Shown here piece after piece: positions 1 through 7,115 of a stretch of DNA of 10,817 nt. Both the position numbers and the translations under genes were made by a program. The DNA is from CAYUWG01 sp964448285 (GTDB taxonomy: Bacteria > Bacteroidota > Ignavibacteria > SZUA-365), in assembly GCA_964448285.1 (NCBI GenBank), contig CAYUWG010000102.1:1-10817 (forward strand), written 5' to 3'. The notes under the pieces are model-generated. The model was not told the origin of the DNA and ran no database searches. It saw only the letters and a list, made by a program, of their open reading frames with translations. Numbering within the stretch: position 1 is the stretch's first letter; each line of letters opens with the position of its first letter.

Positions 1-113
1 GCCGCAAAATCTTGTGAAATCTTAGGTTAAAGTCAAGAAAAATTTCATGTTTCGCTTTAAGAAAATGATCCGCGACACTTCGTTCGAAGCTCCATGTCTC
101 GGCGAAAAAAAAG
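1..113. other. Left-edge sequence downstream of anmK
   Basis: No convincing gene was found here. Two small structures are visible: AAATCTT repeated at 7-13 and 17-23 (10-base period), and a short hairpin CTTCG-TT-CGAAG at 78-89 that is not followed by a T run on either strand. A T8 run on the minus strand (105-112) directly follows the anmK stop, but no GC-rich stem precedes it. Confidence 0.4.
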
Positions 114-1313
114 TCATCCTATTGAAAACGAACCAAGCAGGGCTTTTTTCGAGGATCCGGTAACTGATGGCATGTTCGCGGCGTGTCCGGAAATCCACTC
201 GTTCGCAAGGACGGCAAAGCAAATTGCCTCTTTCGCATCGGGGTTTAAACCGACTTCGCTGAAACTGGCAATGCGTGCATTCGGAAGTTCGAGTCGTAGT
301 CCATCCATCAGGTAGCGGTTGTTGGAACCGCCGCCGGAAACGAAAAGCTCGAACGAAGTACCGTTCGTAACGACGCCCCGCAACTCTCTCGCGATGGTTT
401 GAACCGTGAATTCGGAAGCCGTTGCAATCATGTCTTCAAACGATGTCACGCCGAGTTCGGAGGCTATCGAAAGAAACACGTCGATGAAATCATTCCCGAA
501 CATCTCCCGACCTGCGGATTTCGGAGGATGCTGCGAGAGGAACGGATGTGTCATGCACCAGGCAAGGAGATCGAGATTCACTCTTCCACTCCTTGCGAGA
601 GTGCCTCCTGCATCGAAGGGCTGATGGAAAAAACGTGACGCCAGCGCATCGATGATCATGTTACCCGGGCCGGTGTCATACGCTAAGACCTCATCTTCAG
701 AACAGCCGGCCTGAAGGAACGTGAAGTTTGCTATCCCGCCGATGTTCAGCAGCACGCGTTGTACGCTCGCGGATCGCATGAGCAGGAAATCAACATATGG
801 GACGAGCGGCGCACCCTGGCCGCCGAGCGCTGTGTCAGCAGAACGGAAATCCGATATGACCGGAACTCCCAGCAACGCAGCCAGCGCAGCCCCCGATCCA
901 AGCTGCAGCGTGGATCGAACCGACACTCCGTCCACGACTCGAAGATCTGGAATGTGATGAACGGTTTGTCCGTGCAGTCCGATGAAGTCGATATTTTCCT
1001 CACGTAGCCCGGCCTCACTGCATCCTGTGAGAATCGCTGCGCGATAGGCAAAGGCTAACCTTGCGTGAAGAAGACAAAGCCCCTCGACGTTGCTCGTCGC
1101 TGCCTCGGAATTCTCGAGGATCATCTGCCGGATTTCGCCACTGAACGGCATCGATGAATGATGAAGAACCGTCAGCCTTGTCTCCGTTCCGCTTCCTTCG
1201 ATGTTGACGAAAGCGATGTTGACGCCATCAGCCGAAGTACCGGACATGACGCCGCAAACGAGTCGCGGATTTTTCGACGAAAGATGATTCAGAATTTCTG
1301 CGGGTGATTTCAT
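114..1313 (-). CDS. anmK: Anhydro-N-acetylmuramic acid kinase
   Basis: Predicted cytosolic kinase of peptidoglycan recycling. In this family ATP is used to hydrolyse the 1,6-anhydro ring and phosphorylate 1,6-anhydro-MurNAc, giving MurNAc-6-phosphate. The 399-residue length is slightly above the usual 360-390. Family motifs appear in order: GVMSGTSADG at 21-30 (ATP-binding loop), GLHGQT at 112-117, DFRSAD followed by GGQGAPLVP at 155-172 (Asp160 is the likely catalytic base by family alignment), NIGGIAN at 190-196, DTGPGN at 213-218, FDAGG at 233-237, KSAGREMFG at 265-273, SGGGSNN at 326-332 and PDAKEA at 358-363. The ATG start is supported by GGAGAG nine bases upstream and by the proximity of the first motif. 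The stop is TGA. The gene is divergent from ilvE. No other recycling gene is adjacent, and no strong terminator follows it. Family assignment is secure; activity is inferred. Confidence 0.96.
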   Translation of the reverse strand: MKSPAEILNHLSSKNPRLVCGVMSGTSADGVNIAFVNIEGSGTETRLTVLHHSSMPFSGEIRQMILENSEAATSNVEGLCLLHARLAFAYRAAILTGCSEAGLREENIDFIGLHGQTVHHIPDLRVVDGVSVRSTLQLGSGAALAALLGVPVISDFRSADTALGGQGAPLVPYVDFLLMRSASVQRVLLNIGGIANFTFLQAGCSEDEVLAYDTGPGNMIIDALASRFFHQPFDAGGTLARSGRVNLDLLAWCMTHPFLSQHPPKSAGREMFGNDFIDVFLSIASELGVTSFEDMIATASEFTVQTIARELRGVVTNGTSFELFVSGGGSNNRYLMDGLRLELPNARIASFSEVGLNPDAKEAICFAVLANEWISGHAANMPSVTGSSKKALLGSFSIG

Positions 1314-1322
1314 GGGTTCGAT

Positions 1323-1328
1323 CTCTCC
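1323..1328 (-). promoter_or_regulatory. Shine-Dalgarno site of anmK
   Basis: On the minus strand the sequence reads GGAGAG, nine bases before the ATG at 1311-1313. It supports this start for the kinase. Not all genes in the window have such a site: the large surface protein and the MATE gene lack an obvious one. Confidence 0.6.
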
Positions 1329-1461
1329 ATTCCGAAAAGGAATGTATGCCGTCGATTGTGAACTTGGAAGCGCGCTTCAGAGGGAATTGAAAGGAATTCC
1401 ATCGTCCTGATTTCTATCCCGTTGTATTTTTCTAAAACTCCCTATATTCCTCACAGGGAAT
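1329..1461. promoter_or_regulatory. Cluster of GGAAT/ATTCC inverted repeats in the anmK–ilvE divergent region
   Basis: The 194-bp region between the two divergent start codons contains three inverted pairs built on the same pentamer. They are ATTCC-GAAAA-GGAAT at 1329-1343, GGAATT-GAAAGG-AATTCC at 1383-1400 and ATTCC-TCACAG-GGAAT at 1446-1461. Counting both strands, GGAAT occurs seven times (1329, 1339, 1383, 1393, 1396, 1446, 1457), against well under one expected by chance in this length. The left pair sits just upstream of the anmK ribosome-binding site. The right pair overlaps the best -10-like sequence for ilvE. This could be an operator array for a dimeric regulator, or compositional coincidence. 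The regulator is unknown. Confidence 0.3.
1421..1450 (+). promoter_or_regulatory. Candidate ilvE promoter
   Basis: TTGTAT at 1422-1427 and TATATT at 1443-1448 resemble -35 and -10 elements, but the 15-base spacer is short. Read in the Bacteroidota style, GTTG at 1421-1424 and TATATTCC at 1443-1450 are 18 bases apart, a partial match to the TTTG/TAnnTTTG pair. Either reading places transcription start roughly 50 bases before the ilvE ATG. The -10 candidate overlaps an ATTCC-n6-GGAAT inverted repeat. The match is weak. Confidence 0.25.
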
Positions 1462-1496
1462 TCTGTAGTTCAATATCCGCCTCCGGGCACAACCAA

Positions 1497-1503
1497 TTGG
1501 AGG
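1497..1503 (+). promoter_or_regulatory. Shine-Dalgarno site of ilvE
   Basis: TTGGAGG lies four bases before the ATG at 1508-1510. The spacing is short but the match to anti-SD is good, and it fixes the ilvE start. Confidence 0.6.
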
Positions 1504-1507
1504 TCTC

Positions 1508-2611
1508 ATGGAAGACATAACAATCGTTAGAACCGAGAACACGAGAATCGAAAGCGTGGATTGGGAGGATCTCGGCTTCGGTAAATATTTCTCCGATCAT
1601 ATGTTCGTCGCCGATTACATCGAGGACGAATGGCGCGATTTCCGCGTCGTGCCGTATGGCCCGCTTTCCATCGATCCGGCAATGTGCACGTTGCATTACG
1701 GACAAACGATTTTCGAAGGACTGAAGGCTTACCGCTCTAAGACGAACAGCGTGAACATCTTTCGGCCATATATGAATGCCAAACGCCTGAACTATTCCGC
1801 CGAACGGCTCTGCATTCCAACATTCGATGAGGAGATGTTCGTCAAAGGAATTCAGGAATTGATTCTCATCGATCACGAATGGGTGCCCCGCGAACGCGGT
1901 CACTCGTTATACATCCGCCCCGTCGCTTTCGGAACGGATAATTTTCTCGGCGTTCGTGCGTCGCGAAACTATACGCTCATCATCATGACGTCACCCGTCG
2001 CTTCGTACTATGCGGAAGGTCTCAATCCCGTGAAGATCAAGATCGAGGACAACTACGTACGTGCGATTCGCGGCGGCCTTGGCTCGGCGAAGACGGCAGC
2101 GAACTACGCAGCCAGCCTTTATGCCGCAACCAAAGCAAAGAAAGACGGCTTCGCACAGGTACTTTTCCTCGACGGCGTTACACACGAGTTTGTCGATGAA
2201 GTCGGAACGATGAACATCATGTTCCTCATCGGCGACGAGCTTGTCACACCACCTCTCGATCAAGGTTCCATCCTTGCGGGGATTACGCGCGATACTGCGC
2301 TCACTCTTGCGCGTTCTTGGGGAGTGAATGTTTCCGAAAGGAAGCTGTCCATTCACGAAGTCGTCAATGCCTACAACAAGGGGCAACTCCGCGAAGTCTT
2401 TGGAACGGGCACCGCAGCGATTATTTCACCCGTCGGTGAACTTGTCTATCGCGATAAACGGATGCCCATCAACGACCAGAAGATCGGCTCGCTTACCCAA
2501 CGGCTGTTCGACACGATCACGGAGATCCAATACGGAGAGATCGAAGACCTCTACGAATGGAACGTTACCATCGATATCAAACAGCGCATTGAAGAACGTA
2601 TGCGCCTTTGA
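1508..2611 (+). CDS. ilvE: Branched-chain amino acid aminotransferase, type II (class IV PLP fold)
   Basis: Predicted cytosolic PLP enzyme that interconverts leucine, isoleucine and valine with their 2-oxo acids, using glutamate/2-oxoglutarate. This is the last step of branched-chain synthesis and the first of catabolism. The 367 residues match the longer type II subfamily (mitochondrial/actinobacterial-like) rather than the ~309-residue E. coli IlvE. Visible motifs are YGQTIFEGLKAY at 64-75, YIRPVAFGTDNFLGV at 135-149, and GGLGSAKTAANYAASLYA at 189-206 with the Schiff-base lysine at Lys195. Further on are EVGTMNIMF at 231-239 (cofactor/substrate site), GSILAGITRD at 253-262 and FGTGTAAIISPVG at 298-310. 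The gene appears complete. It has its own SD and an intrinsic terminator 25 bases after the TGA, so it is probably monocistronic. No other ilv/leu genes are adjacent. Direction of flux in the cell is not determinable from sequence. Confidence 0.96.
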   Translation: MEDITIVRTENTRIESVDWEDLGFGKYFSDHMFVADYIEDEWRDFRVVPYGPLSIDPAMCTLHYGQTIFEGLKAYRSKTNSVNIFRPYMNAKRLNYSAERLCIPTFDEEMFVKGIQELILIDHEWVPRERGHSLYIRPVAFGTDNFLGVRASRNYTLIIMTSPVASYYAEGLNPVKIKIEDNYVRAIRGGLGSAKTAANYAASLYAATKAKKDGFAQVLFLDGVTHEFVDEVGTMNIMFLIGDELVTPPLDQGSILAGITRDTALTLARSWGVNVSERKLSIHEVVNAYNKGQLREVFGTGTAAIISPVGELVYRDKRMPINDQKIGSLTQRLFDTITEIQYGEIEDLYEWNVTIDIKQRIEERMRL

Positions 2612-2635
2612 TGCGCTTACACGGAACGAACTTCC

Positions 2636-2661
2636 AAGCCGGGCACACGTCCGGCTTTTTT
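2636..2661 (+). terminator. Intrinsic terminator after ilvE
   Basis: AAGCCGGGC-ACAC-GTCCGGCTT forms a nine-pair stem (one G·U) with a four-base loop, running into a T tract at 2656-2661. It lies 24 bases after the ilvE stop. Its T tract overlaps the TAA stop of the convergent nitrilase gene. On the minus strand the stem is not followed by a T run, so it should act mainly on ilvE transcripts. Confidence 0.88.
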
Positions 2662-3424
2662 ATTTCCAAAAGAATCCGCGCTGCCTTCGATCGTCGCGAA
2701 ATTCATTGAGCGCATCGAGATCGATCGCTACGGTAAGAACGCCTTCATTTCCAATGGGGTGAAAAAAGTCGCTCGGAACGACCGTCGTCGGATTCGCAAA
2801 ACCGCCGACGCCGCATGTGAACAGCGAAGGCAGCTCGGATGGGTATCCCCAGTCACTGATTCCAACATAGACGCCAAACTCATACGCTCGTGAGATTGCG
2901 AGATGGCGCCAAAGCTCACTCGAATAATCCGACGTGCTCTTCCTCGTGACCGAGAGCGCCGGCACGACGAGAATGTCCGGCAGTTCCTTCGCACGATAGA
3001 TGAGATCACTGAACCAGAAGTCTGCGCAGATGAGACAGAGGAAACGCACTCCATCGATTTGAAATTCACCCAGCGTTTCGCCCGGTTCGACCCACTTCTG
3101 TTCCTCTGCATAGGGACGGAGTTTATCGTAAGAAGCGATGATCTCGCCATACGGATTCACGACGTAGCCCGTATTGATCGGCTTTCCATCGCGTTGCTCG
3201 TGAAAGCTGCCGCCGATGACATGGCAAACATTCGCAACAGCCAGTTCGCGAATGAAGTCGTGATACGGCTCCGCTTCGCTTCCGAAATAGAAATGCTCAG
3301 GCAACACGATGACGTCGCGTTCATCGAAGCTTCCTTTTGCGCTATCGATCAAACTCCTCAATACCGCGGTGGAGTGTTCATTGTCGAACGCCCTCAACTG
3401 CGGCTGAAGTAACACGAGCTTCAC
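2660..3424 (-). CDS. Carbon-nitrogen hydrolase (nitrilase superfamily), GTG start
   Basis: A 254-residue cytosolic-type C–N hydrolase with no signal peptide. The Glu-Lys-Cys triad is visible: Glu43 in VLPEHF, Lys101 in YDKLRPY and Cys133 in LICADFWFSD. The N-terminal strand MKLVLLQPQ is typical of the fold, and the NPYGEIIASYDK segment (90-101) leads into the lysine. Family members hydrolyse nitriles, amides or carbamoyl groups. The usual CYDxRFPE around the cysteine is CADFWFSD here, so the substrate class cannot be called; an amidase is likelier than a true nitrilase. The start is GTG (3422-3424) and the protein has no internal Met, so no later ATG is possible. It begins one base after the TAA of the upstream 1229-residue surface-protein gene and lacks a strong SD (only GATGAAG), which suggests translational coupling. 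It converges with ilvE and shares its terminator region. Confidence 0.88.
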   Translation of the reverse strand: MKLVLLQPQLRAFDNEHSTAVLRSLIDSAKGSFDERDVIVLPEHFYFGSEAEPYHDFIRELAVANVCHVIGGSFHEQRDGKPINTGYVVNPYGEIIASYDKLRPYAEEQKWVEPGETLGEFQIDGVRFLCLICADFWFSDLIYRAKELPDILVVPALSVTRKSTSDYSSELWRHLAISRAYEFGVYVGISDWGYPSELPSLFTCGVGGFANPTTVVPSDFFHPIGNEGVLTVAIDLDALNEFRDDRRQRGFFWK

Positions 3425-3425
3425 G

Positions 3426-6400
3426 TTACTTCATCAAGTGCATAACGTGCGATCGAACGGACGTTGGCGTGCGGAGGATGGAGTAATAGACTCCCGAAGG
3501 AAGTCCCGATGCGTCGAAGTCTTTTGCGTATTGACCGGGTTCGCGCCACCGCTCTTCAAGCAGCGCAACGCGCCTTCCCAATGCATCGACGATTTCGAGC
3601 GACATGACACCGGCTTCGATCAGTTCATACTCGATGCGTGTCGTGGGATTGAAGGGATTCGGTGTGTTGGTCAATCGCAGCACGAATCCGCTGTCGCTGA
3701 ACAGGCGCGTACCACCATCGCGACAGATGCCTAACAACGTGAACTGTCCCGGCACTTCCGTGATATCGAGTGTGCCGCCGATGCCGGTCGATCCTTCCAA
3801 CGTCAGCGGGGTGAATTCCGAATCGCCAAGCATTGCGCGAAAGCGAAGTATCGCAAGTCGGCCTTGCGGATCTGCGCTCAACGGAAGAGTCAGCGGGATG
3901 ACGCGGTCACGCCCGATCACGTTGCCCGCAGGGTTCGTAAGCGGTTCGATGAGCGAGCGGTTGTATCGAAGCGTCGTACTTATGCCTGTCGCTCCGAACA
4001 GTGTCGGATTGGTCGAGCTTACAAGCCGAATGGCGATCTCAACTTCTTCGCCCGGCTCTGCGCTTGCCGTGTCAACGATCAGCGTGATGGCTGCCGTCCC
4101 TTTCGCACCGCGAACTTCGACGCTCGTGGTTGAACAGAATGGGACATGATCGAGAATCAGCGTTTGCGAATACGTTCCGTCGGCTCCGGGGTCGGAGAAG
4201 CGAATCAAGATCTGTGCGCTTCCTCCAGCCGGGATGGTTACCGGTATTCCCGATGCGATTGAGAAAGGACTTCCCGGTCCGAAGATGCCTTGAGTCAGTG
4301 TAACGTCAACGGTGCCTGTGTTTGTAACAGTGAGTGTTTGTGTCACCGGAAAATCACCCGGCTGCTGTAAACCGAAATCGAGATTCACGGAGGAAATGCG
4401 GACCGAATCCTTACTCCCATCAACCGGAATCGAGAAAGCGATATCGCATGGCGTTGCAATGACGTTCAGCATCCCGTTGGACGCACCAGCCATGTTAGGA
4501 TTGAAAAGCACGCGCACCGTCGTTTGTCCGCCTGCCGGGACAAGCCCTTGAAATGGCGCAGCGATACTGAAGGCAGGATTGGAAGAAGTGATGGCAGTGA
4601 TATTGATATCGATGCTGCCGGTGTTCGTGATAACGAATGTCGTATCTCCGAACTCACGTGGACAGAGAAGACGATTGAATGAGATCGATGAAGGCGCCGT
4701 GTAGCTCACGTCTTCGATCCGAGCGGTCAAAGTGATTTGCAGAGTTTGGTCGCAAGTCGCAGCGGTAGAAAGAAACGTCATCGTTCCTGATCGCGGGCTT
4801 CCCGTAACTGCCGGTGCAAATCGAACGACGATAGCACGTTGCGAACCGGGATCGATGGTAATGGGAAACGAGGCCGCAGGAGGATTTTCCACCGTCAATT
4901 CCGTCGTCGTGCTCGATGGGAAATTGAACGTGATGGGCACGGTGCCCGTATTGCGAATCGTGAACACGGTGTCCTTGCTTGACTGCTCGCAACGAAGCAT
5001 CGTGCCGAGATCGATACTCGTAAGCGAAATCGTGGCGCCGGCGCTGTCGCGCGATCCCGTCAACTCGATGCGCCACGGATTGCGCGCCGCGGAAGTGTCG
5101 TTGCTGACGAGCAACAGCGTATCGCGAAATGCGCCTGCACGCGGTGCTGTGAAATGAATGATGAGACGAAGTGAATCCTGTGGAAGTATGGTTCGGGGAA
5201 AGCTTGGTGAGAGCAGCGAAAAACCCTGGCTTCCATTGCTGAACGACGATGAGGAAATCACAAGGTCGCCGTCGCCTGCATTCCGCACCATAATGGTATC
5301 CGTGCGTTCGGTTTCACACACCGCGATGGGCATATCCAATCGGTTCGCTCCTGCAATGATCGGGATTGTCCGGAATTGAAGGACGTTCGCAGCCGCTTGC
5401 GAGAGCACGACTGATGGCTCTGCATCGTACTGACCGCTTACCGGACTTGCGACTTCCTGTGAAGCGACGAGATAGTAAATCGTCTCTGAGCCGGGAAGCG
5501 AAACGACCTGCGCCCATGAGTTCCCGGCATAACCCGCGATCGATGCGATCTGCGTCCAGGGCATCGCGGAGGACTTGAGATAGAGATTGATCCGCGAGCC
5601 GTTCCCTGAACCGGTCAGGACGAAGGTTCGTCCGACGAAGCCCGACGTGTCTGTCGAAGGACCGCGAAAGCTGCTTGCACTCGTGGGTGTGAGAACGATG
5701 GTATTCCGAGGACCATCGAGTCGAAGTCGTCCTGCGCCTCCGAGTAATCCGTTCCCGCCTCCACGCGCAGAGACTGTCCCGGTCGTGAACTGCACTTTCG
5801 CTTCGACGGATATTGCGCCGCCTGATCCGGCTCCACCCGGACCATTGATACGCACCTGGCCGTCTGCGCCATTCGCATTGACCACGAGGTTGTTGATGAT
5901 CGGGGAGAACAATCGTATCGCGCCGCCGCCGCCGCCGCCATCGCCGGAGCAAACCGAAATGCCCTGCGGATTTCCTCCGGCGCCACCGCTGCCTCCTGCA
6001 AGTGGAATGACCTGAATGTTTCCATGTGCCTTTCCGCCGTTCGACGCTGAAGATGATTCCCCGTCTGTTGCGTATCCGCCGCCGCCGCCGCCACGAGTTT
6101 GTTGCTGTCCAGAGCCGCCGCCGAAACCACCTGCAGGATTACATCGCGCGCCATCAGTGCAGCCATCGCCGGCTTTCCCAAACGGATGGCCGGTGCCTCC
6201 GCTTGATGCTTCATACGCGGCTGAATTTCCGCCCGGCACACCATTGAGAGCAGTGCCCGTGTTGTTCACGATCGCGCCGGTTCCGATTCCGGGATTTCTC
6301 CATTCGTCCGTCGCAAGCGGAAAGCCTGAACCGTTCCGACCACCGCGACCGCCTCCAGTGAATCCAGCGCCACCGTCCGAGCCGTTGCCGCTCACGTCAC

Positions 6401-7115
6401 AGTAATTCCCGCCGCCGCCGCCGCCGCCCGGTCCGGCATCCCGTCCCTGTGCGCTGACTGAAATCGTCGTTCCGGGCTGTCCCGCGATTCGTCCTTTCGA
6501 AAGAAGAACGAACGGTAAGAAACCTTGATTGCCAGGCGTCGCCGGATCCGGATCCGATGTTGAAACGGTGAATTGCGCGTTGCCGAGAATCGCACTGTCA
6601 ACGATCATTGCTCCTCGTCGGGAGCGAATACCTAATCCAGCGCCGAACACACCGCCTGCGAGCGAGATGATTCCCGTTTGTGGACGCACGATGTAAAACA
6701 GGTCGCTGTTCGATGGCGAGCCGTTCACAACGACGCGGATTGGAATGACGAATTGCGATTGAAGCAGCCGCCAGTCGTCCGCATTCGGCTGTTGCGATGG
6801 ATGCACGAAAATTTGCGTCGAGACGAGGCGGCCATTCCAACTCACGACCACCGGCCCGATCATGACCTTCAGTGTGTCGGCTTGATTGACGCACTCCACT
6901 CTCACGAAGTCTCCCGGATTGTTGAGGTAGAATCCATCCGTGCCGAAATTTCCTTGCCCGTCGTGCGGCCCGACAATCTCGACGCAGGTATTCATTCCCG
7001 GCGTTCCGATATCAGGAATGATGTAGGATATGCTCTGCGCGGAAACAGCAAGCGGGAGAAAACTTATGCAAGCGACGGTGAGAAGAATGCGATAAAGAAC
7101 GGGGTTGAGTATCAT
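3426..7115 (-). CDS. Large T9SS-exported glycine-rich surface protein with ASH-like repeats and a cohesin-like domain
   Basis: A 1229-residue multidomain exported protein. Residues 1-26 are a signal peptide (hydrophobic core LLTVACISFLPL, likely cleavage after AVSA). Residues 27-150 are a beta-rich head I do not recognise, with Cys44 and Cys75. Residues ~216-465 are strongly glycine-rich, with three oligoglycine runs and beta-solenoid-like units. Residues ~590-1003 form four choice-of-anchor-D/ASH-like (Ig-fold) repeats of about 100 residues, carrying IRNTGTVPI, ITNTGSIDI and VTNTGTVDV signatures. Residues ~1007-1130 resemble a cohesin domain (PGEEVEIAIRL, LRYNRSLIEPL, RLAILRFRA). Residues ~1148-1229 are a T9SS type A sorting domain (NTPNPFNPTT, DALGRRVALLEE, GLPSGVYY). 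The route is therefore Sec to periplasm, then T9SS to the surface or medium. A structural or adhesive role is inferred; no catalytic motif was seen. The ATG lacks an SD. It is followed after one base by the nitrilase gene, so the two are probably one operon. Confidence 0.9.
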   Translation of the reverse strand: MILNPVLYRILLTVACISFLPLAVSAQSISYIIPDIGTPGMNTCVEIVGPHDGQGNFGTDGFYLNNPGDFVRVECVNQADTLKVMIGPVVVSWNGRLVSTQIFVHPSQQPNADDWRLLQSQFVIPIRVVVNGSPSNSDLFYIVRPQTGIISLAGGVFGAGLGIRSRRGAMIVDSAILGNAQFTVSTSDPDPATPGNQGFLPFVLLSKGRIAGQPGTTISVSAQGRDAGPGGGGGGGNYCDVSGNGSDGGAGFTGGGRGGRNGSGFPLATDEWRNPGIGTGAIVNNTGTALNGVPGGNSAAYEASSGGTGHPFGKAGDGCTDGARCNPAGGFGGGSGQQQTRGGGGGGYATDGESSSASNGGKAHGNIQVIPLAGGSGGAGGNPQGISVCSGDGGGGGGAIRLFSPIINNLVVNANGADGQVRINGPGGAGSGGAISVEAKVQFTTGTVSARGGGNGLLGGAGRLRLDGPRNTIVLTPTSASSFRGPSTDTSGFVGRTFVLTGSGNGSRINLYLKSSAMPWTQIASIAGYAGNSWAQVVSLPGSETIYYLVASQEVASPVSGQYDAEPSVVLSQAAANVLQFRTIPIIAGANRLDMPIAVCETERTDTIMVRNAGDGDLVISSSSFSNGSQGFSLLSPSFPRTILPQDSLRLIIHFTAPRAGAFRDTLLLVSNDTSAARNPWRIELTGSRDSAGATISLTSIDLGTMLRCEQSSKDTVFTIRNTGTVPITFNFPSSTTTELTVENPPAASFPITIDPGSQRAIVVRFAPAVTGSPRSGTMTFLSTAATCDQTLQITLTARIEDVSYTAPSSISFNRLLCPREFGDTTFVITNTGSIDINITAITSSNPAFSIAAPFQGLVPAGGQTTVRVLFNPNMAGASNGMLNVIATPCDIAFSIPVDGSKDSVRISSVNLDFGLQQPGDFPVTQTLTVTNTGTVDVTLTQGIFGPGSPFSIASGIPVTIPAGGSAQILIRFSDPGADGTYSQTLILDHVPFCSTTSVEVRGAKGTAAITLIVDTASAEPGEEVEIAIRLVSSTNPTLFGATGISTTLRYNRSLIEPLTNPAGNVIGRDRVIPLTLPLSADPQGRLAILRFRAMLGDSEFTPLTLEGSTGIGGTLDITEVPGQFTLLGICRDGGTRLFSDSGFVLRLTNTPNPFNPTTRIEYELIEAGVMSLEIVDALGRRVALLEERWREPGQYAKDFDASGLPSGVYYSILRTPTSVRSHVMHLMK
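3429..3674 (-). other. T9SS type A C-terminal sorting domain of the large surface protein
   Basis: This encodes residues ~1148-1229 of the 1229-residue protein. Hallmarks are the N-terminal PNPFNPTT motif, alternating strands IEYELIEAG and MSLEIVDALGRRV, then PGQY, FDASGLPSGVYY and a basic end (LMK). In T9SS cargo this domain directs transport across the outer membrane and is normally removed by the sortase-like PorU. No T9SS machinery gene is in the window. Confidence 0.9.
4107..5348 (-). repeat. Four tandem ASH-like (choice-of-anchor D) Ig-fold repeats
   Basis: This encodes residues ~590-1003 of the large surface protein: repeats at about 590-687, 698-798, 806-898 and 906-1003. Each carries a [IV]xNxG(T/S/D)xD/P[IL] strand, a P-x-GG/PGSQ turn, and a hydrophobic VRF-type strand (IIHFTAP, VVRFAPA, VLFNPN, IRFSDPG). 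They are divergent at protein level, so these are old duplications rather than recent DNA repeats. The middle two contain a matching cysteine pair (709/788 and 818/890). Confidence 0.75.
5721..6470 (-). repeat. Glycine-rich beta-solenoid-like segment with GGC codon tracts
   Basis: This encodes residues ~216-465 of the large surface protein. On the plus strand it shows as (CCG)n tracts at 5921-5939, 6076-6092 and 6409-6428, which code for runs of six to eight glycines. Between the runs are repeating units of the form GGAI-x-[LV]-x(3)-[VI]-x(3-4)-[LT]-V-x-A-x-G, seen at 398-419 and 432-454, with related pieces at 217-229 and 366-381. Four cysteines (239, 319, 325, 389) lie inside it. The dense proline-rich plus-strand reading frames here are shadows of these glycine codons. 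Confidence 0.75.

Noticed and set aside
1451..1903. 150-residue minus-strand open frame inside ilvE
   Set aside because: It is antisense to an unmistakable aminotransferase with full motifs, and it has no recognisable family of its own.
2903..3412. 169-residue plus-strand open frame opposite the nitrilase
   Set aside because: It is a shadow of the nitrilase, whose catalytic triad is intact on the other strand.
5587..6405. Proline/arginine-rich plus-strand open frames opposite the glycine-rich segment
   Set aside because: They are complements of GGC/GGN glycine codons in the 1229-residue minus-strand gene. They have no SD and no recognisable domain.
5921..6428. (CCG)n tracts as a possible CRISPR or non-coding repeat array
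   Set aside because: The repeats are trinucleotide, in frame, and encode oligoglycine in a continuous reading frame. There are no spacers or direct repeats of CRISPR length.
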